DNA of 41,111 bases from the NCBI GenBank assembly GCA_023423335.1, contig JAFAFU010000011.1, positions 1-41,111 on the forward strand, in the 5' to 3' direction. This document shows, one piece after another, positions 1 through 7,890 of this stretch. This stretch comes from Bacillota bacterium. Its GTDB lineage: Bacteria; Bacillota; Clostridia; Lachnospirales; Lachnospiraceae. The notes under the pieces are model-generated. The model searched no databases. It had not been told where the DNA came from and saw only the letters and a program-made list of their open reading frames with translations. The translations under genes and the position numbers were made by a program. Each line of letters begins with the position of its first letter. The stretch's first letter is position 1.

Positions 1-128
1 TCATGACACCGATGGCATATCATAATAAATATATTTTAGCCGCATGAAAGAATACCGCCAGTCTATAAACAACTGGCGGTAGAAATAATTTTAATTATTC
101 AATGTCCCACTTGACGGTAGCACACCAG

Positions 129-164
129 ATCATATTAACACCCATTGATGGGTGTTAATATGAT
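129..164. repeat. 36-bp near-perfect palindrome
   Basis: Two 17-base arms (129-145 and 148-164) are exact reverse complements separated by TG. The arms begin ATCATATTAACACCCAT. There is no T-tract that would make it a classical terminator on the plus strand beyond a weak ATTTATTATTTTTAT run. It could be a terminator of a gene left of the window, a protein-binding operator or a remnant of a palindromic repeat. Confidence 0.6.
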
Positions 165-425
165 ATTTATTATTTTTATCATCTGTAAAACATCTCCTAT
201 TTGTATGTTACAGCAATATAGTAATGTAGGGATTCTAGCATATTTTTCTTCTCTATCATATTTGATGCTTTCTATTCTATAGGTCTGTAGCATATGATCT
301 TCATCCTCAATTTGTATATACCGGGGCCTAATGATAAGACATATATCAATGATAATAAACTGTGGAATAATATATCACCAGTTATCATGAATTGCAATAG
401 TTACCAAATAGTTACCATGACACAA

Positions 426-451
426 AAAAGCACTCTTTTCAGAGTGCTTTT
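426..451 (-). terminator. intrinsic terminator of tRNA-Thr
   Basis: An 11-bp stem (426-436 with 441-451, AAAAGCACTCT/AGAGTGCTTTT) with a 4-base loop is followed, reading the minus strand, by a run of T residues. It lies about 50 bases beyond the 3' end of the minus-strand tRNA and would end its transcript. The T-tract on the other side could make it bidirectional. Confidence 0.75.
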
Positions 452-500
452 ACTTTGTTCATAATCTCTCAAATCCTTGATTCATCCGGCTTTCCTTAAC

Positions 501-573
<73 letters not shown>

Positions 574-737
574 ATATGGTGATCAGCTAAAATAAGCTAC
601 TCACCTATTCTATTATAAACCCTGCGAAATTTCAAGGATAATTTCATATATTTTTCGGATTGCTTTATCAGTCAGCTTAATTGATCTGAGTAAGTGAGAA
701 AATGGTTGATTCAATCGAATTACTATGACTTTAAGCA

Positions 738-776
738 GAAAAAACACCGGGTATTGATAATCAAATCCATACCCGG
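738..776 (-). terminator. intrinsic terminator downstream of degV
   Basis: The arms CCGGGTAT (747-754) and ATACCCGG (769-776) form an 8-bp GC-rich stem. On the minus strand it is followed by TGTTTTTT (the A-run at 739-744). It lies just beyond the stop codon of the minus-strand degV gene. Confidence 0.8.
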
Positions 777-802
777 ATGCTTGTAATACAATGCAGTAAG
801 AT

Positions 803-1672
803 CTAACGTTTCTCACCCATAAAGCAAAGACCAATGGCTCCCGGACCGGAATGGGAACCGATGCTGGGGCTGACATAATTGATGAGGATCTTTTTGTTCG
901 GAAGCTTGTCCCGGATCAGGTCAGCGAGGAAGTTCGCATCCTCCAGGGAATCACCGTGGGCGATACAGATTGGGTCATCGGTATCCTTATATTTCCCAAT
1001 GCTCTCCAGCAAATCATTACAGATTGTAATCAAGGATTTCTTCCTGCCGCGGGCGGTAGTAAGCGGAACCAGCTGCCCCTCTGTGTTCAGGTAAAGGATG
1101 GGTTTTACATTAATCATCGAACCGATAAATGCGGTGGTCCTGGATATTCGGCCGCCACGGTATAGATGGTTCAGATCATCCACGGTGAAGCGTACGCAAA
1201 ATTCCATCTTATGCTCTTCCAACCAGGCAGCAATTTCATCGATGGATTTACCCTCTTCCTTCATTTGAACCGCTTTCATGACAAATAAACCTTCTCCCAT
1301 GGAAGCGTTTAAGGTATCGAGGACAATGATTTTAGCGTCCGGATTCTCTTCACAGATTTCTCTGGCACCGGCCATTACATTGTTGCAGCCACCGCTAAGA
1401 GCGGAAGTGAAGCTGATATGTAGGATATCCAGGCCGAGATCAATATAATTTTGGAAAGTACGGTGAATTACTTCCGGGTTACTCGCCATGGTGGTCGGCA
1501 TCAATCCGCCGCGCATCTTGTCATAAAACTCTTTCGGGGTCAGATTGATTTCGTCTCCATAGGTAACACCCTCCAGGTCGTAATAATGAGGTATAATTCC
1601 AATCTTTTTCTCTTTGATATAATCGTCAAGCAGGTCGGAATTAGAATCAGCTGTTATAACAAAATCCTTCAT
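803..1672 (-). CDS. degV: DegV family fatty-acid-binding protein
   Basis: This 289-residue protein belongs to the DegV family (two-domain alpha/beta fold). Family members bind a fatty acid and, as FakB, present it to the kinase FakA for phosphorylation and use in phospholipid synthesis. The N-terminus has the family signature ITADSNSDL, followed by PTTMASNP and HISFTSALSGGCNN, which contribute to the acyl-binding pocket; VDDLNHLYRGGRIS in the middle and IAHGD in the C-terminal half are also typical. Length is normal. The ATG is preceded by AGGAGGG with good spacing. The gene appears monocistronic, with a terminator at 738-776. No fakA homologue is in the window, so the ligand and partner are inferred from the family only. 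Confidence 0.9.
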   Translation of the reverse strand: MKDFVITADSNSDLLDDYIKEKKIGIIPHYYDLEGVTYGDEINLTPKEFYDKMRGGLMPTTMASNPEVIHRTFQNYIDLGLDILHISFTSALSGGCNNVMAGAREICEENPDAKIIVLDTLNASMGEGLFVMKAVQMKEEGKSIDEIAAWLEEHKMEFCVRFTVDDLNHLYRGGRISRTTAFIGSMINVKPILYLNTEGQLVPLTTARGRKKSLITICNDLLESIGKYKDTDDPICIAHGDSLEDANFLADLIRDKLPNKKILINYVSPSIGSHSGPGAIGLCFMGEKR

Positions 1673-1794
1673 GGTTGTGCCCTCCTAAATAATGGTTTCC
1701 AAGTATTATTTTACTCGACGGAGGACAGTTTGGCAACCAAATTTTAGTTTCTATTCATTTTCTGTTTATAAAAAGTTTATAATTGGCTGCCGGG

Positions 1795-1870
1795 CTATTT
1801 CAAAACACGATTATTATGGAAGGATATCTGTACTGACGGATTCCTTCTTAACAATCGTGTTTTGAAATAG
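1795..1870. repeat. 18-bp perfect inverted repeat, MITE- or terminator-like
   Basis: The 18-base arms at 1795-1812 and 1853-1870 (starting CTATTTCAAAACACGATT) are exact reverse complements with a 40-base interior. The interior holds a second short inverted pair, GAAGGA/TCCTTC. It sits between the stop of the ABC permease gene and the start region of degV, both minus strand. The structure would be a stable hairpin in RNA but has no T-tract, so it is either a processing or stabilising structure or a small palindromic repeat element. The arms resemble the termini of Firmicutes miniature elements, by eye only. Confidence 0.6.
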
Positions 1871-1880
1871 GTCTATAAAC

Positions 1881-2705
1881 TTAATGCTTCAGCCGTTTTT
1901 CGAAGTAAGCCAGCAGTTTATATAATCCTGTGGCAACGATACATAGAATTACGATACTCATGATTACCCAGTTCAGCTTAAATACCTGACTGCCATAGAT
2001 AATCAGATAACCCAGCCCGGCTTTGGCAGCCAGGAATTCACCGATGATGACACCAACCAGGGAAAGGCCGATATTGACCTTCATCAGGCTGATAATGGAG
2101 GGTATATTAGAGGGGAGGACGACCTTGAACAGGACATCCTTTTTATTGCCGCCCAGTGTATGAATTAATTTGACCTTATCTTCTTCAACGGACTGGAAAT
2201 CGGAGTATAAGGTTATGATAGATCCAAATATTGCGACGGATACGGCTGCCACGATGATGGTTTTCATATTGTTGCCCAGCCATACGATAAATACGGGGGC
2301 GAGGGCCGACTTGGGCAAGCTGTTCAGCACGATGAGATATGGCTCCAATATCTTTGAGATACTCTCGTTCCACCATAGAATTACGGCAACCAGCAGCCCC
2401 AGGGCATTCACCAGGAAGAAGCTGATCAAGGTCTCCAGTAAAGTGATACCCACATGATAGAAGAGCATACCGTTGGAGGACATTTCTATCATGGTCTTCA
2501 TCACTCTGGAGGGACTGGAGAATATAAATGCATCTACGATATCAAAAATCGTAGCGATCTCCCAGAGAGCGATAAAACTGATTAATATTATAAACTGGAT
2601 GATACGTATCTTACGTTTCAGAAAAAGATGTTTTCTGATATATGCGTGTTGAGCAGCCGAAATGTTTAAGTCTTTACCATTGACTTCACTGTGCTTACTG
2701 CTCAT
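1881..2705 (-). CDS. ABC transporter permease, nitrate/sulfonate/taurine type
   Basis: This 274-residue integral membrane protein belongs to the BPD_transp_1 family (SsuC/TauC/ThiX group). About six membrane segments are visible, the first at residues 35-55. The cytoplasmic EAA loop that contacts the ATPase is recognisable as KLIHTLGGNKKDVLFKVVLP, followed by the typical GLGYLI motif near residue 232. The gene overlaps the end of the upstream ATPase gene by 11 bases, so they form one operon. No periplasmic-type binding protein is encoded beside them. Substrate cannot be told from sequence: thiamine precursors, riboflavin, sulfonates and aromatic nitrogen compounds are all handled by this family. 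Confidence 0.85.
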   Translation of the reverse strand: MSSKHSEVNGKDLNISAAQHAYIRKHLFLKRKIRIIQFIILISFIALWEIATIFDIVDAFIFSSPSRVMKTMIEMSSNGMLFYHVGITLLETLISFFLVNALGLLVAVILWWNESISKILEPYLIVLNSLPKSALAPVFIVWLGNNMKTIIVAAVSVAIFGSIITLYSDFQSVEEDKVKLIHTLGGNKKDVLFKVVLPSNIPSIISLMKVNIGLSLVGVIIGEFLAAKAGLGYLIIYGSQVFKLNWVIMSIVILCIVATGLYKLLAYFEKRLKH

Positions 2706-3465
2706 GATCAGTTAACTCCTTCCATATCAGATTAAAATAATCCTTGAATTCAGGAGCACTTCTGGCTGCTAGGGGCGTCCTGTTCGGTATGGTCAATTTG
2801 ATGTCGATGATACTCTTCACTGTTCCGGGGCGGGAGGAAAGAACAATGACCCTGTCTGCCATGCTGATTGCCTCAGAGATATCATGAGTAATCAGAATCG
2901 CGGTCTTTTTTTCCTTGCGGATGATACTCCAGATATCATCTGCTACTTCAAGTCTTGTCTGATAATCCAAGGCAGAGAAGGGTTCATCCAGCAGAAGAAT
3001 ATCAGGCTCAAGAAGAAGAGTCCGGATCAGAGCCGCCCGCTGACGCATACCTCCGGATAGTTCCGAGGGGTAGGAGTTCTTAAAGGTGATCAGGCCGTAG
3101 GTGTTCAGCAGATCATTAATTTGGACATAACTATTTTCCGCCAGTTTATGCTGGATCTCCATGCCCAGGGTAACATTCTTTAAAGTATTGCGCCAATCCA
3201 GGAGATGATCCTTTTGGAGCATGTAGCCTATGTTTTTCCCGGAGGATTTGATATCCTTTTCATTAATATATATTGAACCGCTGCTTGGGGAGAGTAAGCC
3301 TGCAATCAGAGATAATAAAGTGGATTTACCACAGCCGCTGGGACCGACGATACCCACGAATTCGCCATCCATAACATTAAAAGAAACATCGAATAATGCC
3401 GGTGTTTCTCCTTCAAGGCTATGATAGGAATAACTAATATGATCTATTTTCAGTAGTTTGCTCAT
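2695..3465 (-). CDS. ABC transporter ATP-binding protein, SsuB/TauB type
   Basis: This 256-residue ATPase energises the adjacent permease. It has Walker A GPSGCGKST, the signature LSGGMRQR, Walker B ILLLDEPFSALD and the switch histidine in ITHD, all intact. The open frame extends upstream to 3627, but the ATG at 3463-3465 is preceded by AAGGAGG with correct spacing and begins MSKLLKIDHISY, as family members do, so the upstream extension is rejected. The region upstream (3466-3738) is shared with the divergent chemoreceptor gene. The missing substrate-binding protein is either encoded elsewhere or lost. Confidence 0.9.
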   Translation of the reverse strand: MSKLLKIDHISYSYHSLEGETPALFDVSFNVMDGEFVGIVGPSGCGKSTLLSLIAGLLSPSSGSIYINEKDIKSSGKNIGYMLQKDHLLDWRNTLKNVTLGMEIQHKLAENSYVQINDLLNTYGLITFKNSYPSELSGGMRQRAALIRTLLLEPDILLLDEPFSALDYQTRLEVADDIWSIIRKEKKTAILITHDISEAISMADRVIVLSSRPGTVKSIIDIKLTIPNRTPLAARSAPEFKDYFNLIWKELTDHEQ

Positions 3466-3738
3466 ATCGTTCCTCCTTTTTTGCTTATACAGTATTATAT
3501 GAAAGCGTAAAAGAGACGTTACAGGGAGGATTGTATCGTGACTTATGGGAAACGCAGGAAAAATATCACCAGGAGGCTGATTATATAGAAAAAAGTAATA
3601 GAAAAACATGTCATAATTGGTTGACAAATGCTACTATTCCTGCTAGTTTATAGGATATACTATAGCAAGCATCTATGACGCAACTTAATATGATACATCG
3701 TTTATTTTGAATAGACGTAGGGTAAAGGAGAGGTCTTT

Positions 3739-5865
3739 ATGGATATACATAAGCTCGCGGGAGGTTTTAAAAAGTCTCAAAAACCTGACGGTAAATTAAA
3801 GCAACAAGGGATAGCGAAGGCGCTGCAAAAAACAATAGGCCGGGTGCAAGGATCTGGAATTCGCACAAGACTATATGCAGCCTTAGCTATCCCATTATTA
3901 TTTATGGCGGTATTTGGTTTGGCAGCCTATCGGTGGACCTCGGATGCCATTATAACGAATTATGAAATCAGTACCACGGAGACCTTAAGTGCAACCAGGG
4001 ATTATATATCCATGGGGATCGAAGCGGTTTCACAGGATGCTTATGAGATCATTAACAGTGATGTTGTAAAGCAGTATTATAATAAAGCGGATCAGCTTGG
4101 ACCGGAGGAAAGCTCCGCCCTGTTCCTGGAGATTGCGGATCAGTTGACAACGGTGAAAGCAGCGAGCGATTATATCTATAACATCCACATTTTTGGCAGT
4201 AAGGGCAGTGGTATTTCAACTGCGGGAGAGCTTCCAGAGAACTTTTATGAGAGTTTTCTTGCCACTGAAGAAGGGCGGAAGATATCCGGTTCACCGGAGC
4301 GTTTCCTATGGACTGGCAGGCATGATTTTCTGGATGAGACTCTGGGCAATGGGAGAACGGCGTATTCTTTATCCATAATCAGAAAATTATCTGAAAACAA
4401 CGGATTTATCGTAATCGATATTCCGGAAGGTATAATAACAAAATCTATTTCAAAGCTGCAGTTAGGGGAAGCTTATATCACCGGGTTTGTAGCACCGGAT
4501 GGAAAGGAAACCTTAATCAATACGGATGAAACTAATGTATTCACTCAACTGGAAGCTTACAGCGATATGACAGTAAACAGGGAACAAGCCGGGTTTTCCA
4601 TCCAGAAGTATAAGGGAGAGAGCTATGTGTTCCTATATAGTAAAGCCAGCGGCACGGGGGCAGCCCTATGCATGCTCGTTCCTGAGGATACAATCCTGGA
4701 AAAAGCGGATGCGATAAAGGTGCTAATTATAGTTTTTGTCCTTCTTGCCTGTATCCTGGCGGCGGTTCTGGGCGGGATCATTTCCGGAGGAATTGCAAAA
4801 GAAATAACGAAGATTACGAAGGTGATTGGTAAGGCCTCCAAGGGTGATCTGACGATCGAATTCAATACGAAGCGGAAGGATGAATTCCGGATTCTGTCAG
4901 CCGGTCTGACCGAGATGGTAAGCGGGATGAGAAATCTGATTGAGAAGGTATCTCAGGTAGGTATGAAAGTAAGTAATTCTGCCAATGAGCTTTCTCTTAC
5001 CTCCTCTGCAATCCTAAGCTCAACACAAAACATATCACAGGCGATCGAAGAAATCGGAGGGGGAATAATACAGCAAGCCTCAGATTCCGAGCAGTGCTCC
5101 AATTTGATGTCGGATTTATCGGATAAAATAAACCATGTTTATCATAATTCCTATGAAATCGAACAGATTGCCCGGAGCACGAAGGCAATCATCGGAGATG
5201 GAATAGTTACCGTGAATGAACTCAGTGATAAATCAGGTGCCACCACAGAAATCACCCATCTGGTAATCCGTGAGATAGAAGAGCTGGAGCAGCAGTCACG
5301 CAGCATTGAGAAGGTAATTGGTGTAATTAATGACATTGCGGCCCAGACCAATCTGCTCTCCTTAAATGCATCCATTGAAGCTGCCAGAGCAGGCGAAGCG
5401 GGAAGGGGCTTTTCCGTAGTGGCGGAAGAGGTCCGAAAGCTGGCGGATCAATCTGTAGCAGCCGCTAATCAAATCAAGGACATCATCCGGGAGATTCAAA
5501 TAAAGACAGAAAATACCGTGATCTCGGCGAAACAGGCGAGAGGCATTGTTGAATCACAGACGGAAGCCCTCCTTGGAACAGTTAAGGCTTTTGAGAATAT
5601 CAATGTTCATGTCGGCAGTCTGGTAAATAATCTGGATCATATCAGCGAGGGGGTAAATGGTATCGAATCAGCCAAGGATGAAACCATGGATGCAATACGG
5701 AGTATATCAGCCGTGTCACAGCAGACCGCTTCCGCCTCCGAGGAGGTCAGTGCAACAGCGATCAGGCAGACCGGCTCGGTGGAACACCTAAGCAAAGAAG
5801 CGGCAGAGCTGGCTGAGGAAGCAGCCAAACTGGAGAATGCAATACAACAATTTATCATAGCATAA
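3739..5865 (+). CDS. methyl-accepting chemotaxis protein
   Basis: This 708-residue chemoreceptor has a cytoplasmic N-terminal tail of about 50 residues with a basic stretch, then a first membrane helix (about 51-67). An extracellular sensor of roughly 250 residues follows (Cache-like in size, ligand unknown), then a second helix near 323-346. The HAMP segment begins IAKEITKITKVIGKASKGDL and leads into a long coiled-coil signalling domain. The conserved hairpin tip that binds CheA and CheW is present: VINDIAAQTNLLSLNASIE followed by RAGEAGRGFSVVAEEVRKLA. No CheB/CheR-binding C-terminal pentapeptide is seen. The ATG has AAAGGAGAGG upstream. The unusually long N-terminal tail is unexplained. Divergent from the ABC genes. 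Confidence 0.92.
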   Translation: MDIHKLAGGFKKSQKPDGKLKQQGIAKALQKTIGRVQGSGIRTRLYAALAIPLLFMAVFGLAAYRWTSDAIITNYEISTTETLSATRDYISMGIEAVSQDAYEIINSDVVKQYYNKADQLGPEESSALFLEIADQLTTVKAASDYIYNIHIFGSKGSGISTAGELPENFYESFLATEEGRKISGSPERFLWTGRHDFLDETLGNGRTAYSLSIIRKLSENNGFIVIDIPEGIITKSISKLQLGEAYITGFVAPDGKETLINTDETNVFTQLEAYSDMTVNREQAGFSIQKYKGESYVFLYSKASGTGAALCMLVPEDTILEKADAIKVLIIVFVLLACILAAVLGGIISGGIAKEITKITKVIGKASKGDLTIEFNTKRKDEFRILSAGLTEMVSGMRNLIEKVSQVGMKVSNSANELSLTSSAILSSTQNISQAIEEIGGGIIQQASDSEQCSNLMSDLSDKINHVYHNSYEIEQIARSTKAIIGDGIVTVNELSDKSGATTEITHLVIREIEELEQQSRSIEKVIGVINDIAAQTNLLSLNASIEAARAGEAGRGFSVVAEEVRKLADQSVAAANQIKDIIREIQIKTENTVISAKQARGIVESQTEALLGTVKAFENINVHVGSLVNNLDHISEGVNGIESAKDETMDAIRSISAVSQQTASASEEVSATAIRQTGSVEHLSKEAAELAEEAAKLENAIQQFIIA

Positions 5866-5869
5866 CAGA

Positions 5870-5898
5870 TTGACTTTAAGTACATTCCATACTATAAT
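5870..5898 (+). promoter_or_regulatory. sigma-A promoter of the glycine cleavage operon
   Basis: TTGACT (5870-5875), a 17-base spacer and TATAAT (5893-5898) form a near-consensus housekeeping promoter. It begins five bases beyond the chemoreceptor stop codon and its expected start site, near 5905, lies immediately before the glycine riboswitch. Confidence 0.85.
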
Positions 5899-5911
5899 TA
5901 TTCTATCATCG

Positions 5912-6087
5912 GATGAAGGATTTGGGAGAGACTGCAGGACAGGATTGCCGTATGCAGCGCCGAAGGGGAATGCGAAAACTCTCAGGCAAAAGGACCAGAT
6001 CTGGACGATTCTCTGGAAAGCGATATGGCACCGACGAAGCAATTTCCCGTTACTTAAGGGAAGGAATCTTTCAGGTAAACCAACAGA
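5912..6087 (+). promoter_or_regulatory. tandem glycine riboswitch (gcvT motif)
   Basis: Two adjacent glycine aptamers are readable. The first runs from GGGAGAGACT (about 5925) through CGCCGAAGGGG to ACTCTCAGGCAAAAGGAC (about 5995). The second runs from TTCTCTGGAAAGCG (about 6009) through GCACCGACGAAGCAA to TTTCAGGTAAACCAACAGAG (ending about 6088). CGCCGAAGGGG and CACCGACGAAG, together with CTCAGGCAAAAGGAC, are hallmarks of this class. A terminator follows directly, so glycine binding probably prevents termination and switches the gcv operon on, as in Bacillus subtilis. Boundaries are approximate. Confidence 0.93.
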
Positions 6088-6118
6088 GGCGTATTGATTA
6101 ATTCAATACGTCTTTTTT
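6088..6118 (+). terminator. riboswitch-controlled terminator
   Basis: A 10-bp stem, GGCGTATTGA/TCAATACGTC (6088-6097 with 6103-6112, with one G-T pair), is followed by TTTTTT (6113-6118). It abuts the P1 stem of the second glycine aptamer and so is the natural expression platform. The gcvT ribosome binding site is about 45 bases further on. Confidence 0.85.
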
Positions 6119-6176
6119 AGTGCGGATCAATCGCGCTAACATGATACATAATTATAATATAGGAGGATGTGAAGCC

Positions 6177-7265
6177 ATGGAGAAAAAAACACCTCTCTAC
6201 GAGCGCCATGTGAAAGCAGGAGGAAAAATTGTTCCATTTGCCGGATATCTTCTGCCGGTCCAGTATGAAACAGGGGTGATAACGGAGCACATGGCAGTTC
6301 GAAAGGCTGCGGGACTGTTCGATGTCTCCCACATGGGTGAGGTAACACTTACCGGGAAGGATGCCCTGGAGAATGTTCAACGGCTGGTTACCAATGACTG
6401 TGGACGTATGACGGATGGACAGGTAAAGTACAGTCCGATGTGCAATGAGGAAGGCGGGGTTGTGGATGATCTGCTGGTGTACCGGAAGGCGGAGGATTCT
6501 TACTTGATTGTCATCAATGCGGCGAACCGGGATAAGGATGTGGAATGGATGCGTAATCATATCATCGGAGACGTCAGGCTCCGGGACATTTCCGATGAAG
6601 TGGCGCTGCTGGCATTGCAGGGGCCGAAAGCCGGGGGTATTCTGACTAAATTAGCGAAGAAAGAACTGCTCCCGGTAAAATATTACAGCTTTACAGAGCA
6701 TGTGCCGGTAGCAGGAATAGGCTGCCTGATATCAAAAACAGGATATACCGGGGAAGACGGCTACGAGCTGTACTGCGGCAAGGAAGAGGCGGACCCGTTA
6801 TGGGATGCGTTATTGACCGCCGGACGGGAGGAAGGATTAATTCCCTGCGGTCTGGGTGCCAGAGATACCTTAAGACTGGAAGCTGCAATGCCGCTTTATG
6901 GGCATGAGATGGATGATAGGATTTCTCCGTTGGAAACCGGACTGGGTTTTGCGGTAAAGCTTGAGAAGGAGAACTTTATCGGAAAATCGGCCATCCTGTC
7001 AAAGGGTACTCCGACAAGAACCAGGATTGGTATGAATATTACCGGCCGTGGGATTGCCAGGGAGAATTGTCCGGTTTATTATGGTGATATCCGGATTGGC
7101 AGTACTACTTCGGGAACCCACTGTCCGTACCTTGGACGGCCGATAGCCATGGGCATCATTGACGCCGCTTATAGTGAGGCAGGTACTGTGCTCGAAGTGG
7201 AGGTAAGGGGCAGGAGGATTGCGGCAGAGGTTACGGCGCTGCCCTTCTATAAAAGAGAAAAGTAG
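6177..7265 (+). CDS. gcvT: glycine cleavage T-protein (aminomethyltransferase)
   Basis: The 362-residue T-protein transfers the methylene group from the aminomethyl-lipoyl arm of GcvH to tetrahydrofolate, releasing ammonia. Landmarks are TPLYERHVKAGGKIVPFAGY at the N-terminus, DVSHMGEV, the SKTGYTGEDGYELYC motif and GLGARDTLRLEAAMPLYGHE. Length is normal. The frame is open from 6120, but the ATG at 6177 follows AGGAGG (6161-6166) and gives the family N-terminus, so the longer form is rejected. First gene of the operon, directly under glycine riboswitch control. Confidence 0.96.
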   Translation: MEKKTPLYERHVKAGGKIVPFAGYLLPVQYETGVITEHMAVRKAAGLFDVSHMGEVTLTGKDALENVQRLVTNDCGRMTDGQVKYSPMCNEEGGVVDDLLVYRKAEDSYLIVINAANRDKDVEWMRNHIIGDVRLRDISDEVALLALQGPKAGGILTKLAKKELLPVKYYSFTEHVPVAGIGCLISKTGYTGEDGYELYCGKEEADPLWDALLTAGREEGLIPCGLGARDTLRLEAAMPLYGHEMDDRISPLETGLGFAVKLEKENFIGKSAILSKGTPTRTRIGMNITGRGIARENCPVYYGDIRIGSTTSGTHCPYLGRPIAMGIIDAAYSEAGTVLEVEVRGRRIAAEVTALPFYKREK

Positions 7266-7320
7266 AAAAGTATCATAAATTCTGTTCCGAAAGATATAAT
7301 AAGAAGCAGGTTTATAATAT

Positions 7321-7438
7321 GTATGCCGCATTGCGGCAAAGGGAGGCTAGGTTGAAAAGAAGTGCATTTTTCAACCGGCAAAAAGCACTTACGTGCTTTT
7401 CGCTTAGGTTTTGTATGCCGCATTGCGGCAGAGGGAGG
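7321..7438 (+). repeat. 26-bp direct repeats with SD-preceding hairpins, before gcvH
   Basis: Copies at 7321-7346 and 7413-7438 match except for one A/G difference. Each contains a 15-base hairpin, TGCCGCATTGCGGCA, and ends in the Shine-Dalgarno sequence GGGAGG. The 66 bases between them contain a stem GTTGAAAA/TTTTCAAC (7351-7358 with 7368-7375) and a stem AAAAGCAC/GTGCTTTT (7381-7388 with 7393-7400). It looks like a local duplication or a small insertion that duplicated the gcvH translation-initiation region. Confidence 0.75.
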
Positions 7439-7447
7439 TTATTATGA
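7352..7447 (+). CDS. possible 31-codon leader peptide before gcvH
   Basis: A TTG codon (7352) sits five bases after GGGAGG (7341-7346) and opens a 31-codon frame that ends with a TGA overlapping the gcvH ATG as ATGA (7444-7447). The peptide starts LKRSAFFNRQKALTC and contains four cysteines; I recognise no family. The ribosome binding site and the exact stop/start overlap are what one expects for translational coupling, but both could be by-products of the repeat duplication described at 7321-7438. Composition is not convincingly protein-like. Confidence 0.25.
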   Translation: MKRSAFFNRQKALTCFSLRFCMPHCGRGRLL

Positions 7448-7815
7448 AGGAATATTTATATGCGAAGTCCCATGAATGGGTACAATTTATTGATGAAACA
7501 ACGGCCAGGGTAGGAATTTCCGATTATGCGCAGAGGGAGCTGGGAGACCTGGTATTTATCAGCCTGCCGGAAGCCGGGGATGGAGTAGCCATGGGGGAAA
7601 CCTTTGCCGATGTGGAATCCGTGAAGGCGGTATCAGGGGTATACAGCCCGGTCAGCGGCAATATCAGGGCGATTAATGAGGACCTTCTGGACCAACCGGA
7701 ATATGTCAATTCCAATGCGATGGAGGCCTGGTTTATCGAAGTGGAAGATATTAATGACAAGGCCGAATTAATGACCGGGGAGGAGTACCGGAGGTTTCTG
7801 CAGGAATTGGGCTAA
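7444..7815 (+). CDS. gcvH: glycine cleavage H-protein
   Basis: The 123-residue H-protein is the lipoylated shuttle that carries the aminomethyl group between the P, T and L proteins. The lipoyl-lysine lies in FADVESVKAVSGVYSPVSG, and the N-terminus LYAKSHEWVQF plus ISDYAQRELGDLVFI are diagnostic. The chosen ATG at 7444 follows AGAGGGAGG; the open frame starts earlier, at a TTG inside the upstream repeat, and that extension is rejected. It is third in line after the riboswitch and gcvT, separated from gcvT by an unusual 178-base leader with duplicated hairpins, which may tune H-protein yield. Confidence 0.96.
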   Translation: MKEYLYAKSHEWVQFIDETTARVGISDYAQRELGDLVFISLPEAGDGVAMGETFADVESVKAVSGVYSPVSGNIRAINEDLLDQPEYVNSNAMEAWFIEVEDINDKAELMTGEEYRRFLQELG

Positions 7816-7890
7816 AGACCGAATCAGGACAATGATGAATGATATGTTTGGATGTGGCAGGGAAATCGTTAATAATAGGAGGCTTATCAT

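Larger units (their letters stand above)
1..500. other. gene-poor AT-rich region
   Basis: I see no convincing gene in this 500-base stretch. It holds a hairpin at 54-80 (9-bp arms ACCGCCAGT/ACTGGCGGT), a long palindrome at 129-164 and, at its end, the terminator of the tRNA gene. The rest is AT-rich with stop codons in every frame I checked by eye. A short minus-strand open frame at the extreme left edge (ATG at 21-23) has no ribosome binding site and is cut by the window, so it is not called. Confidence 0.6.

Noticed and set aside
613..876. 87-codon minus-strand frame after degV
   Set aside because: Overlaps the degV 3' end and spans its terminator; no ribosome binding site.
851..1747. Plus-strand open frames across degV
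   Set aside because: They have no ribosome binding sites and no recognisable family, while the minus-strand frame is a full-length DegV protein.
3466..3627. 53-residue N-terminal extension of the ABC ATPase
   Set aside because: Not conserved-looking, AT-rich, and bypasses an ideal ribosome binding site at the internal ATG.
3621..3670. TTGACA and TATACT near 3621-3662 as the chemoreceptor promoter
   Set aside because: The spacer would be 29 bases, far from 17; other pairings give poor -10 boxes, and I could not find a clear sigma-D site either.
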